Of a stretch of 64,000 bases of DNA, positions 17,953-26,612 are shown in pieces. This DNA comes from Paraburkholderia xenovorans LB400 (lineage in GTDB: Bacteria > Pseudomonadota > Gammaproteobacteria > Burkholderiales > Burkholderiaceae), in the NCBI RefSeq assembly GCF_000013645.1, contig NC_007951.1, positions 806,001-870,000 of the forward strand, given 5' to 3'. The translations under genes were made by a program, and so were the position numbers. Each line of letters opens with the position of its first letter. The stretch's first letter is position 1. The notes beneath the pieces are model-generated. The model searched no databases and was not told the DNA's origin. It saw only the letters and a program-made list of their open reading frames with translations.

Positions 17953-18954
17953 ATGGGAGCTACCCTTAATTCACCGGTCCCGGAGCGAACTGCGCCGGTA
18001 TTGTCGGTCATCGTGCTTTGTTACCGGCAGGACGAGTACGTCGGTGCATGTCTGCAAAGCGTCGTCGACCAGCATCTCGATGTGCCATTCGAGATCATCG
18101 TGGGCGATGACAATTCGCCCGACAATTCACTGGCTGTCATCGAGTCCTTCCGGGCGCGTTACCCGGACCTGATCAAGGTCGTTGCGCACGACACCAACGT
18201 CGGCTGCGCAGCGAATTTCGCCGATACCGTGGCGATCGCGAAGGGCGAATTCATCGCGAACATCGACGGCGACGATGTCATGCTGCCCGGCAAGCTTCAG
18301 CGCCAGCTCGACTTCCTGAAAGCGCATCCCGAATGCGGCCTCGTGGTGCACAGGATGCGCACGGTGGACCAGGATACTTTGGAGCCCGTGCTGTATCCGT
18401 TGCCGAAAAAAAAGCCCGCCACGTTCGACGCTGCCTACCTCATCAGAAATGGACCGTACTTCTTTCACAGCTCCGAAATGTATCGGGCTCGCCTGCGCCG
18501 TCGCGGGCCCGTCGACGTAGGTCTGAAAGCAGTCTGCGATCTGGCCCATCTGCTACAGGTCGTGGTCGGTACGCAAGGCTGCTACCTGGACGAAGAGTTG
18601 GGTCTTTACCGCGTCAACCGGACCGGCATGACCTCCATGCGAATCAGGAATCCGGAGCGTCATAGGGAAAGCATGAACGACATGATCGAGACCTGTCTGA
18701 TTGCGGCCAATCTGGGTGTGGAGAGTGATGCGGTCAACCGGGGCCGCGCGAGGTTCTATCTGACCTCGGCCATCTTCTATCTGGAGCATGGGCGCGAGGA
18801 CAGTTTCGAGGATTGCATCGAAGCGAGCCGGCGTTCCGCACGAATCGGTATGAAGCAACTGGTTCTGTACTCCATGCGCCGGTGGCCGCGTGTGTTGTGC
18901 ACTGTCTATACGCGAGCCAAGCAGGTGGCGGGACGACAACGGATGAACGCATGA
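17953..18954 (+). CDS. Family-2 glycosyltransferase
   Basis: This is a cytoplasmic GT-A-fold glycosyltransferase of 333 residues. The nucleotide-binding start is LSVIVLCYRQDEYVGACLQS, followed by EIIVGDDNSPDNSL. The DxD-type metal motif appears as ANIDGDDVM. The C-terminal third is helical and has no membrane span. It probably adds one residue to a lipid-linked repeat unit; donor and acceptor are unknown. AGAGA precedes the ATG at a normal distance. Its TGA overlaps the ATG of the next gene (ATGA at 18951-18954), so the two are likely translationally coupled. Confidence 0.88.
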   Translation: MGATLNSPVPERTAPVLSVIVLCYRQDEYVGACLQSVVDQHLDVPFEIIVGDDNSPDNSLAVIESFRARYPDLIKVVAHDTNVGCAANFADTVAIAKGEFIANIDGDDVMLPGKLQRQLDFLKAHPECGLVVHRMRTVDQDTLEPVLYPLPKKKPATFDAAYLIRNGPYFFHSSEMYRARLRRRGPVDVGLKAVCDLAHLLQVVVGTQGCYLDEELGLYRVNRTGMTSMRIRNPERHRESMNDMIETCLIAANLGVESDAVNRGRARFYLTSAIFYLEHGREDSFEDCIEASRRSARIGMKQLVLYSMRRWPRVLCTVYTRAKQVAGRQRMNA

Positions 18955-19601
18955 GTACAGCCATGCAGGAAAACGAGAGGCCCGTTACGACCGGAGTGAG
19001 GCTTCTCGACGTAATGAACCGGATCTTGCTGGCCTGGTATCGGCTCAAGACCCGCTTCTGGTACGCCCACGTGTTCGAGTCGATCGGCGCGAAGACGACG
19101 ATCTTCCGTCCCATGCTGCTCGTCAACGTGCAGTACGCGTCGCTTGGCGAGCGTGTGCTGATCCGGCCCGGCGCGCGCATCGAACTTGTCGTGACGGACC
19201 CGGCCGCGCCACCACGGCTCACCATAGGCAGCCGGGTCAATATCGAGCAGAACGTTCACATCGTATGCGGGTCATCGATCGAGATCGGCGACGGTGTGAC
19301 GATTACGGGCAACGTCGCCATTGTCGACGTCGAACATCCCTACGAGGACGTCAACGACCCCACGCGCATTGGCGACCGGATTCGCACGCGGGGCAATTAC
19401 GTGCGGATCGGGCAGGGCGCATTCATCGGCTTTAACACAATCGTTCTGCCGAACGTGAAGATCGGCCGCCACACGGTGGTGGGCGCGCATTCAGTAGTGA
19501 CTCGCGATGTTCCTGATTACTGCGTGGTCTCGGGAAATCCCGCGCGGATCATGAAGCGCTACAACTTCGAAACGCAATGCTGGGAAAGGGAGAAGCAATG
19601 A
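18951..19601 (+). CDS. Hexapeptide-repeat acyltransferase (WbbJ-like)
   Basis: The 216-residue protein has a left-handed beta-helix of hexapeptide repeats (IGSRVNIEQNVHIVCGSSIE, IGDGVTITGNVAIVD, IGQGAFIGFNTIVLPNVKIG). A loop with EHPYEDVND carries the likely catalytic His. VVGAHSVVTRDVPDYCVVSG ends the helix. Members O-acetylate or N-acetylate sugars with acetyl-CoA. Given the neighbours, it probably acetylates a sugar of the repeat unit; whether the target is a hydroxyl or the amino group made by the VioA-like enzyme cannot be decided. Start and stop both overlap neighbouring genes by 4 bp. Confidence 0.82.
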   Translation: MSTAMQENERPVTTGVRLLDVMNRILLAWYRLKTRFWYAHVFESIGAKTTIFRPMLLVNVQYASLGERVLIRPGARIELVVTDPAAPPRLTIGSRVNIEQNVHIVCGSSIEIGDGVTITGNVAIVDVEHPYEDVNDPTRIGDRIRTRGNYVRIGQGAFIGFNTIVLPNVKIGRHTVVGAHSVVTRDVPDYCVVSGNPARIMKRYNFETQCWEREKQ

Positions 19602-20752
19602 AAGTCCTCATTACGGGTGGCGCCGGCTTTATCGGCTCGAGTCTGGCGCGTAAGCTCTGCGCAAGCAATGCGGAAGTGACGGTGCTCGATAATCTCTCGC
19701 CGCAGATTCACGGAGACAATCCGGATGTCACGTCCGCGATCTTTGCGTCGTTGCCGCAAAGCGTGCACTTCGTGAAGGGATCGGTGACGGATCGGGCCAT
19801 GCTCGAACGTGTGATGGAGGGGCAAGACGCGATCGTCCATCTGGCGGCCGAGACAGGCACGGGACAATCCATGTACGAGGTCGACCGTTACGTCGATGTG
19901 AACGTGCATGGCACGGCGCTGATTCTCGACATACTGGTCAAGAACAGCAGCAATACCGTGCGCAACGTGGTCGTCGCTTCGTCGCGAGCGATTTATGGCG
20001 AGGGCAAGTACCGTTCTCCGGCCGCCGGCATTCTGTATCCCGGCCCGCGCAAGGAAAAAGACATGCTGGAGGGGCAATTCGAGCACCTCTGCCCGATTAG
20101 CGGCGAGCCGATGGAATGCGTGCCGACCGACGAGGAATCGAAAATCCATCCCACATCGCTCTACGGCATTACCAAGCAGACTCAGGAACAGATGGTGATG
20201 ACGACCTGCCGCTCCATCGGCATCGCTGCGTCGGCCTTGCGTTATCAGAACGTCTATGGGCCGGGGCAGTCGCTGTCCAATCCCTACACCGGTATTCTTT
20301 CGATCTTTTCGACGCGCATCAAGAACGGCAATCCGATCAATATCTTCGAGGACGGCCTGGAAAGCCGTGACTTCGTTTATATCGACGACGTGGTCGCCGC
20401 AACGTACTCCGCACTCACCAATCCCAATGCCGCGGACAACGTATTCGGCATCGGCTCGGGCGTGCGCACTTCGGTGATCGACGTTGCGCGGTCGCTGTGC
20501 GAGGCGTATGGCAGCAACGTCGACATCAGCGTAACGGGCGCCTTCCGCCTTGGCGATGTCCGCCATGTCTACGCTGACCTGGCGAGAGCAAGGGAAATGC
20601 TCGGCTTTGAGCCGAAAGTGTCGTTCAGCGAAGGCATCGCGAAGTTTGCCCAATGGGTCGACCAGCAGCAGGTAATGGCCGACACTTACGAGAAGAGTAT
20701 TGCGGAGATGCGGGAGAAAGGCCTGTACAAGGGCTGTGAACGGGCGGCATGA
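19598..20752 (+). CDS. NAD-dependent nucleotide-sugar epimerase/dehydratase (WbiB-like)
   Basis: This extended short-chain dehydrogenase of 384 residues has the NAD motif [17 protein letters not shown] at the N-terminus and VVVASSRAIYGEGKY. The catalytic Tyr and Lys are in SLYGITKQTQEQM. An insert with CPISGEPMEC resembles the insert of dTDP-L-rhamnose 4-epimerases such as WbiB of Burkholderia. If that similarity is functional, the product would be a 6-deoxytalose nucleotide. That substrate requires rfbC and rfbD from elsewhere, so the assignment is tentative. The ATG overlaps the stop of the acyltransferase gene (19598-19601). Confidence 0.72.
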   Translation: MKVLITGGAGFIGSSLARKLCASNAEVTVLDNLSPQIHGDNPDVTSAIFASLPQSVHFVKGSVTDRAMLERVMEGQDAIVHLAAETGTGQSMYEVDRYVDVNVHGTALILDILVKNSSNTVRNVVVASSRAIYGEGKYRSPAAGILYPGPRKEKDMLEGQFEHLCPISGEPMECVPTDEESKIHPTSLYGITKQTQEQMVMTTCRSIGIAASALRYQNVYGPGQSLSNPYTGILSIFSTRIKNGNPINIFEDGLESRDFVYIDDVVAATYSALTNPNAADNVFGIGSGVRTSVIDVARSLCEAYGSNVDISVTGAFRLGDVRHVYADLARAREMLGFEPKVSFSEGIAKFAQWVDQQQVMADTYEKSIAEMREKGLYKGCERAA

Positions 20753-20827
20753 CGCGCACGCTGTCCACGCCATGCATGACGGAGGCGCCGCCACGGCTGC
20801 CTTCGCAACTCATTTGAAGGACGCAAT

Positions 20828-21736
20828 ATGCCGACGAGATATGGTTCGCCGCTGATCGGAATTGTCACCGTACTGTATCGCTCCGATTCGGTGCTTCCCG
20901 ATTTTTTCAAGAGTCTCGCCGCCCAGCGCGAGGCGAACTTCAAGCTGTACGTGATCGACAACAGCGAAAAGGATACGGGATGCACGATATCGCGCGAGCT
21001 CGCCGCTCTCAACGGCATTCACGCCGAGATCGTATTCAATAACGACAATGTCGGCGTTGCTCGCGGTAACAATCAGGGTATAGAGATGGCGCTGGCAGAC
21101 GGATGCGAATATGTCCTGCTGGCCAATAACGACACTGACTTTCCGGAGCCCGACGTGATCGCTGGACTGGTGCGGCACACTCAGGAAGCCGGTGCGCTCG
21201 CTTCGGTACCCAAGATCACCTACCACGGCACCAATCGGATATGGTGTGCGGGCGGAAGGTTCTCGCCGCTTACCGCCACTACACCGCACGTAGGTGATCG
21301 GAAAGAAGATCGTGGGCAGTTCGACAAGGAAATGTTTACGGAATATGCGCCAACGTGTTTCATGTTGTTGCACAAAAGCATTTTCCAGACGATTGGGATG
21401 ATGGACGAAAAGTACTTCGTTTATTACGACGACAGCGATTTCGTCTGGCGTATGAAGCGCGCGAATATCGGCTTGCTGTATGTACCGACCTCGAGCGTCG
21501 GTCACAAGGTGGCGGTGTCCACCGGCGGTAACGAAAGTCCGTTCAGCCTGTTCTACACGGCACGCAATCGTGTCTACTTCAGTCGCAAGCATCTTGCACC
21601 CGCGCATCGCGCCGTTGCGATTGCGTATGCGATTGTGACCTTGACGGTCAAATGCGTGAAGTTTTCGCCGGCAGCGAGGTCGAGCGTGTTCAAGGGGCTC
21701 AGGGCCGGCTTCTCACTGTCAGTCGCGGATCATTGA
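20828..21736 (+). CDS. Family-2 glycosyltransferase, rhamnosyltransferase-like
   Basis: The 302-residue protein starts with a GT-A nucleotide site, LIGIVTVLYRSDSVLPDFF and LYVIDNSEKDTG. It has a LLANNDTDFPEPDVI segment in the DxD position and the YYDDSDFVWRMK block seen in WbbL/RfbF-type rhamnosyltransferases. Donor sugar is inferred only from this resemblance. A good ribosome-binding site, GAAGGA, lies at 20816-20821, 6 bp before the ATG. It is the last plus-strand gene of this operon and faces the convergent aminotransferase gene across a strong inverted repeat at 21759-21803. Confidence 0.85.
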   Translation: MPTRYGSPLIGIVTVLYRSDSVLPDFFKSLAAQREANFKLYVIDNSEKDTGCTISRELAALNGIHAEIVFNNDNVGVARGNNQGIEMALADGCEYVLLANNDTDFPEPDVIAGLVRHTQEAGALASVPKITYHGTNRIWCAGGRFSPLTATTPHVGDRKEDRGQFDKEMFTEYAPTCFMLLHKSIFQTIGMMDEKYFVYYDDSDFVWRMKRANIGLLYVPTSSVGHKVAVSTGGNESPFSLFYTARNRVYFSRKHLAPAHRAVAIAYAIVTLTVKCVKFSPAARSSVFKGLRAGFSLSVADH

Positions 21737-21758
21737 TCGGCAGGCTGCCACGTATGGG

Positions 21759-21803
21759 GATCCGTCGTCCTGGCAATGTTTCGATATGACAGGACGACGG
21801 ATC
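21759..21803. terminator. Perfect 14-bp inverted repeat between convergent genes
   Basis: GATCCGTCGTCCTG (21759-21772) and its exact complement (21790-21803) enclose a 17-base loop. The position between the stops of two convergent genes suggests a shared transcription barrier. Neither side has a T-run, so it is not a classical intrinsic terminator. Confidence 0.55.
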
Positions 21804-21816
21804 GGCCAATTTCGGT

Positions 21817-22962
21817 TCAGATATCCGAGATGATCCCGATGATGTGATCGAGCATGTCATCCGTCAGCGCCGGGAAAATCGGCAGACACAGTATCTGTTG
21901 TGAAGCGGCGTGGGCGACCGGGAGATTATCGGGCCGCGCGGAAGGCAGGCTGCGATAGATCGGAAACTCCGAGACCAGTGGGTAAAAATAGCGGCGCGTG
22001 TAAATATCGCGATCGCGGAACTTCTGGTACAGCGCGTCGCGGCTGAGAGGGTAGTCCGGGCCGACGAGAATCGGGAAGTACGCGTGATTCGCCACTGTTT
22101 CGCCCGCCTTCGCCACGCAAGCAATTCCGCGCACGTCGCGCAGCCGTTCCCTATAGATCGCGTCGATCCGGGCGCGCCGTGCCAGTGCGTCATCGATATG
22201 CTGTAGCTGGAGCAACCCGAATGCCGCGTTGATCTCGCTCATCTTGCCGTTGATGCCGCATGCAACGACAGTCACTTCATCGACAAAACCGAAGTTCTTC
22301 AAATGGTCGATCCGCTGTTTCGTTCTCTCGTCCTGACAGATGATCGCGCCGCCTTCAAACGTGTTGAAGACCTTGGTGGCGTGGAAGCTGAGGATGGAGA
22401 GGTCGCCGTGCTCGAGCACGCTTCCGGTTTCGGTCTGCACACCGAAGGCATGGGCAGCGTCGTAAATTACCTTCAGATTGTAGTTGTCAGCGATCTTCTG
22501 AATCGCTTCGACGTCGCATGCCTTGCCGTAGCAATGCACCGGCATGATGGCGGTGGTCTGCGGCGTGATCGCGGCCTCGATTTTTGAAGGGTCGAGATTC
22601 AGCGTGCGCGGATCGATGTCGACGAATACCGGCTTGATACCGTTCCAGACCAGCGAGTGCGCGGTTGCAACGAATGAATAAGGCGTTGTGATGACCTCGC
22701 CGGTGATGCGCAGCGTCTGCAGCGCGGTAAGCAGCGCAAGCGTGCCGTTGGTGAAGAGCGCGAGATGCTTGACCCCGAGGTACTTGCACAGCGCGGCTTC
22801 GAACTGCTGGTGAAACGGGCCGCCGTTGGTCAGCACCTTACTGTCCCAGATCTGCTGAAGATAGGGAATGAATTCTTCGAGCGGCGGAAGATGCGGTTGG
22901 GTAACGTAAATGCGCTCGTCTATCTGTGGCGCAATAGCCCTAAGCGGTACGACAGCATTCAT
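21817..22962 (-). CDS. DegT/DnrJ/EryC1-family sugar aminotransferase, VioA-like
   Basis: This 381-residue PLP enzyme resembles VioA, which converts dTDP-4-keto-6-deoxyglucose to dTDP-4-amino-4,6-dideoxyglucose. The N-terminal IYVTQPHLPPLEEFIPYL and LTNGGPFHQQFE are what I associate with VioA. The family active site is clear: Asp168 in VIYDAAHAFG and the PLP-binding Lys197 in LSFHATKVFNTFEGG. AGGGA lies 8 bp before the ATG on the minus strand. Its substrate would come from RfbAB at 13997-15962. The gene is oriented against the rest of the cluster and stands alone. Other 4-amino sugar transaminases of the family are possible. Confidence 0.82.
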   Translation of the reverse strand: MNAVVPLRAIAPQIDERIYVTQPHLPPLEEFIPYLQQIWDSKVLTNGGPFHQQFEAALCKYLGVKHLALFTNGTLALLTALQTLRITGEVITTPYSFVATAHSLVWNGIKPVFVDIDPRTLNLDPSKIEAAITPQTTAIMPVHCYGKACDVEAIQKIADNYNLKVIYDAAHAFGVQTETGSVLEHGDLSILSFHATKVFNTFEGGAIICQDERTKQRIDHLKNFGFVDEVTVVACGINGKMSEINAAFGLLQLQHIDDALARRARIDAIYRERLRDVRGIACVAKAGETVANHAYFPILVGPDYPLSRDALYQKFRDRDIYTRRYFYPLVSEFPIYRSLPSARPDNLPVAHAASQQILCLPIFPALTDDMLDHIIGIISDI

Positions 22963-24348
22963 TTTTTTTCCCTATTCTGGACGGCGTGGTGGAGTCGCCG
23001 TGGCGGCAATGGCTTCTTCTGCGGTTACCTGAAACGCGAGGGGCGGCTGATCGCCGCACCAGCGTTGTCACATGATTCTCAACGCGTGCGACAGCAAACT
23101 TTGCAGCGGCGATAAATGCCAGTGTTGTCCAGATGGGGTCTCGCAGCAGACAAAAGCACATCGTGCAATGAAGTCCTCCTCGTTGCACGCGCGAGACCAT
23201 CGTAAATAGAGATTACGGGTGTTCAAAAGCGCCAACTCCTCGACCCGAGGGTAACCAGCTTCTCGGTGCGATGGAGCGGCAAGCTCCGCCGCTGCTATCA
23301 CGGAATCCCGGTTCTGCGATATGCCGTGACTGGGATTCGTGCATGGATTTACTGATTCGACGAATCGATGCTTCGGATGTGATGCCGTCGCCCGGTTCGC
23401 CACCCGCCGATTTATCGCAGCCGCACTGGTAATGCGACACTTTGGCAAGTGTTATATGAATACCGCCTTGCCACGATGCAGTCTGTGGTTTAGCGCACGT
23501 TGCGCAACGTTGGTGCATTCACGTAAGAGGATTGAGGGCGGCCCGATTATTATTTGCTTCGCAAAATTGTGCAGTGATGGGAGCGATTACTGGCTAATCA
23601 AAAGCGCGCTGTGAAGTAATGCCCGATACGAACACGCAATCAGCAGAAACTACTGGAGCGGCAATATCAGTTGTCAATGACCACGCCAGATGTCAAATTT
23701 ATGTTATTCGACGCTTGCGAACTTTTGGCGGAGCGCCGCGAGTAGGCAGCGTAGTCTTTAACAGGCAGACGCGCACACCGCCTCACTGCTGCGATTGATC
23801 GAACATTCGGTTTGATTATATAAGTAGTACTGGGTATATAGCCGACCTTCGCGGCCGGGTCAGTACCCGTGCGACTTTTCACAACATGCGCCCGCGCCTT
23901 CGCCTGACCATCAAACGTTCGGCTCCGCACAGACACGGCATGTTCCAGCACGGATCATGCAGTTACATCATCCGGCAGTGCAGAGGTTCGGCGCCCGGTA
24001 GCGCCGTCCGTCGTGGTGATCGTTCTGCTCCGGCCGAGCGTGCGGGCCTGTCGAGCGTCACACTTCGCTAACGAGCAATCCACCGTCGATACGTCAGACG
24101 GCCGGATCAGCAAACAACGGTACAGCAGCAACGTTGGGCAGCCTGATAGCGCTGATCCAGCGCGGTGCCTGTCAGATCAACCCGCACACGGTCGAGGCTG
24201 AATTGGCGATATTGCTCGAACAGTACGACAACCTGACGACGCGCGGCGACGATTGCACGCTCGTCTCGCCTTTCGCGTGCAAGCCGGCGAAGCTGTGCGA
24301 CCGCCCGGCTTCGTGCCTGAAGTTAAATTCGATGGTGCTGGGCCCGAA
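22963..24348. other. 1.4-kb region without a recognised gene
   Basis: This is the largest gap inside the polysaccharide region. All open frames are short, and none has family features. Part of it (23600-23880) is AT-richer and could hold promoters for the divergent aminotransferase and family-9 glycosyltransferase genes. A frame at 24134-24352 has an ordinary composition (INPHTVEAELAILLEQYD) but lacks a convincing ribosome-binding site. Lost genes are a possible reason for the size of the gap. Confidence 0.4.
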
Positions 24349-25497
24349 ATGAAAAATGAGCGTGGACAGAACCTTCTGAAGCGCGTCGATCTTGTTGTCG
24401 GCGGCGCCCTCCTGTCCCTGTTGGGGATGTTTCGCAGAAAGCGGCGCCCGCCGGCCGAATGCACGACGGCGGGCATTTTCGCGTTCGCCGCAATCGGCGA
24501 TTCGATCTTGTCCTCGATAATTATTTCTGAGTTGAGGAAAGTAAGAAACATTTCTAAAGTAGTAGTATTCGCATCGCGCAGCAACGCGCGCATTTACGAT
24601 CTGTTCGACGGGCTGGACGAGGTCGTGGTGGTTCCGTTGACGAGCCCGTTGAATGCGTTGAGGGAAATAAGGAAGCATGACGTCGATGTCCTGATCGATA
24701 CGTCGCAATGGCCGAGGATCTCCGCCATTCTGGCCGCCTTCATGAAGGCAAAGTTCACGGTTGGTTTCAAGACCCGGCGTCAGTTCCGCCATTACGCTTA
24801 CGATGCATGCGTCGAACATCGCGACGACATTCACGAACTGGATAATTTTAGAAGGCTGCTGCGGCCGCTAGGAATTGAATCCACGGAAACGCCCCAGATC
24901 GGCAAAAGTATTCGCCCATCCGGTCTGCCGTTCGTCATGGACGATAGATATATCGTCTTTCACCCTTGGGCTTCTGGAACAAATTTCGCCATGCGCGAGT
25001 GGCCAGCGGAGTACTGGCAAAAGTTCGCCCGCATGCTGATTGGGAGTGGATACGCCATTGTCATCACCGGGGGGCCGGAAGACGCTGCACGGGCGCAGCA
25101 ACTCGTCGACCTGATCGGCAGCAGCAAGGTGGTCAGCGTCGCGGCCAAGGTGAGCCTCGCCGAGGTGGTGGGAATCGTAAGGCGGGCGGACTGCATAGTT
25201 TGCGTGAACACCGGCATCATGCATTTGTCCGCAATGCTGGATACCCCGATGATCAGTTTGCATGGTCCAACCAATCCATTCCGATGGGGCCCTGTCAGTA
25301 AGGAGCGCGGCGTCCTCGCGGTGTCCAGACAGGACGGCGGAATGTTTCTGAACCTCGGGTTCGAATATCCGAAAGATGCGAAGTATGTGATGGACAAGAT
25401 AAGCGTCGCTTCTGTCGCCGACGTTCTGAGTGAAGTTTATTCAATCAATTTAGGCCGCCATGACAAGAAACCCGCTGGTGAAGCTTTCGCCCCCTGA
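24349..25497 (+). CDS. Family-9 glycosyltransferase (heptosyltransferase-like)
   Basis: This protein of 382 residues belongs to the GT-B family that includes the LPS heptosyltransferases WaaC, WaaF and WaaQ. The C-terminal nucleotide-sugar domain is clear, with HPWASGTNFAMREWP, VVITGGPEDAARAQQLVDLI and VCVNTGIMHLSAMLDTPMI followed by LHGPTNPFRWGP. The N-terminus starts with a short hydrophobic stretch (LVVGGALLSLLGMF). It overlaps the heptose kinase gene by 38 bp, which supports a link to heptose metabolism and LPS core assembly. The ATG at 24349 is preferred over an upstream frame from 24253. Acceptor is unknown. Confidence 0.83.
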   Translation: MKNERGQNLLKRVDLVVGGALLSLLGMFRRKRRPPAECTTAGIFAFAAIGDSILSSIIISELRKVRNISKVVVFASRSNARIYDLFDGLDEVVVVPLTSPLNALREIRKHDVDVLIDTSQWPRISAILAAFMKAKFTVGFKTRRQFRHYAYDACVEHRDDIHELDNFRRLLRPLGIESTETPQIGKSIRPSGLPFVMDDRYIVFHPWASGTNFAMREWPAEYWQKFARMLIGSGYAIVITGGPEDAARAQQLVDLIGSSKVVSVAAKVSLAEVVGIVRRADCIVCVNTGIMHLSAMLDTPMISLHGPTNPFRWGPVSKERGVLAVSRQDGGMFLNLGFEYPKDAKYVMDKISVASVADVLSEVYSINLGRHDKKPAGEAFAP

Positions 25498-26521
25498 GTT
25501 CGACTGCGCTCAGTTAATGGTCGTAGGCGACGTGATGCTCGATTGGTATTGGCATGGTTCGACCTCCCGGATTTCGCCGGAGGCGCCTGTTCCTGTCGTC
25601 CATGTGCAATCCGAAGAGACGCGAGTGGGTGGGGCGGGAAACGTCGCATTGAATGCGGCGGCCCTTGGAGCGCAGGTTCGGCTCCTGGGTCTGGCCGGAG
25701 AGGACGTGCACGCCGACCGGATCGAGAATCTGCTGCGCGAAGGTGGCGTCGAGTGTTTTCTTCAACGGGTCGCGGGCAGCAAGACGATCACGAAGTTGCG
25801 CATTCTGTCCCGTCATCAGCAGATGATCCGGGCGGACTTCGAGGACCATTTCCCGGCACGCAATGGCGACGAATTGATCTTCAGTTTCGAGCGGCATTTG
25901 CAAGAGGTCGATGCCGTGGTTTTATCCGACTACGCCAAAGGGTCGCTGCACGATTCGAAGAACCTGATCGCCGCCGCGCGGCGAGCGGGAAAACACGTGA
26001 TCGTGGATCCGAAAGGAGCAGATTTCGAGCGATATCGCGGCGCGACTGTCATTACGCCCAACCTCTCGGAGTTCGAGGCCGTGGTCGGACATTGCGACAC
26101 CGAACTCGCTATCGAACAGAAAGGCGCCGCCCTCTGCGATGCATTTGAACTCGAAGCGGTGCTCGTCACGCGTAGCGAGAAAGGCATGACGTTGATTGCT
26201 CGTGGCCATGCTCCTTTACATTTGCCCACGCGCGCGCGCGAAGTGTTCGATGTGACGGGAGCCGGCGACACGGTCGTTGCCACGCTGAGCGCCGCGCTCG
26301 GCGCAGGCATGCCGCTGGACGAAGCGGTCGTGCTTTCCAATGTCGCGGCAGGTATCGTCGTGGCTAAACTGGGGACCGCAACGGTCCGCCGCCCCGAACT
26401 TCAGCAGGCATTGCAGCATGATTTGCATACGGCACGCCGAAGCAATATTTTCGCGCGCGTTTCCCTGCTGCCTTGGCGAGCGAAACCCCGCTCAGAGAAA
26501 ACGAGTACCGTGGGTACCTGA
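25460..26521 (+). CDS. hldA: D-glycero-beta-D-manno-heptose-7-phosphate kinase
   Basis: HldA (RfaE domain I) phosphorylates D,D-heptose-7-phosphate at C1 on the way to ADP-heptose for the LPS inner core. The 353-residue protein is a PfkB-type kinase. Signs are VGDVMLDWYWHGSTSRISPE at the N-terminus, the glycine-rich VGGAGNVALNAAALGA, VLSDYAKG, DPKGADFERY and the catalytic DVTGAGDTVVATLSAAL. The nucleotidyltransferase half found in fused HldE is absent, so a separate HldC must exist elsewhere. The start lies inside the preceding gene (overlap 25460-25497). The C-terminal 35 residues are unusually basic. A strong terminator follows. Confidence 0.93.
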   Translation: MTRNPLVKLSPPEFDCAQLMVVGDVMLDWYWHGSTSRISPEAPVPVVHVQSEETRVGGAGNVALNAAALGAQVRLLGLAGEDVHADRIENLLREGGVECFLQRVAGSKTITKLRILSRHQQMIRADFEDHFPARNGDELIFSFERHLQEVDAVVLSDYAKGSLHDSKNLIAAARRAGKHVIVDPKGADFERYRGATVITPNLSEFEAVVGHCDTELAIEQKGAALCDAFELEAVLVTRSEKGMTLIARGHAPLHLPTRAREVFDVTGAGDTVVATLSAALGAGMPLDEAVVLSNVAAGIVVAKLGTATVRRPELQQALQHDLHTARRSNIFARVSLLPWRAKPRSEKTSTVGT

Positions 26522-26564
26522 TGGGTTGATTCGCGCGCATGGGATGAGCGGCCTGAAGAGTAAG

Positions 26565-26602
26565 GGCCCGCGAACCGAAACTGTTCGCGGGCCTTGTTTT
26601 TT
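26565..26602 (+). terminator. Intrinsic terminator after hldA
   Basis: An 11-bp perfect stem, GGCCCGCGAAC (26565-26575) with GTTCGCGGGCC (26583-26593), and a 7-base loop are followed by TTGTTTTTT. The T-run is on the plus strand, so it ends the family-9 glycosyltransferase and hldA transcript. It also separates that unit from the convergent AGE-epimerase gene. Confidence 0.88.
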
Positions 26603-26612
26603 CAGGCTGGAA

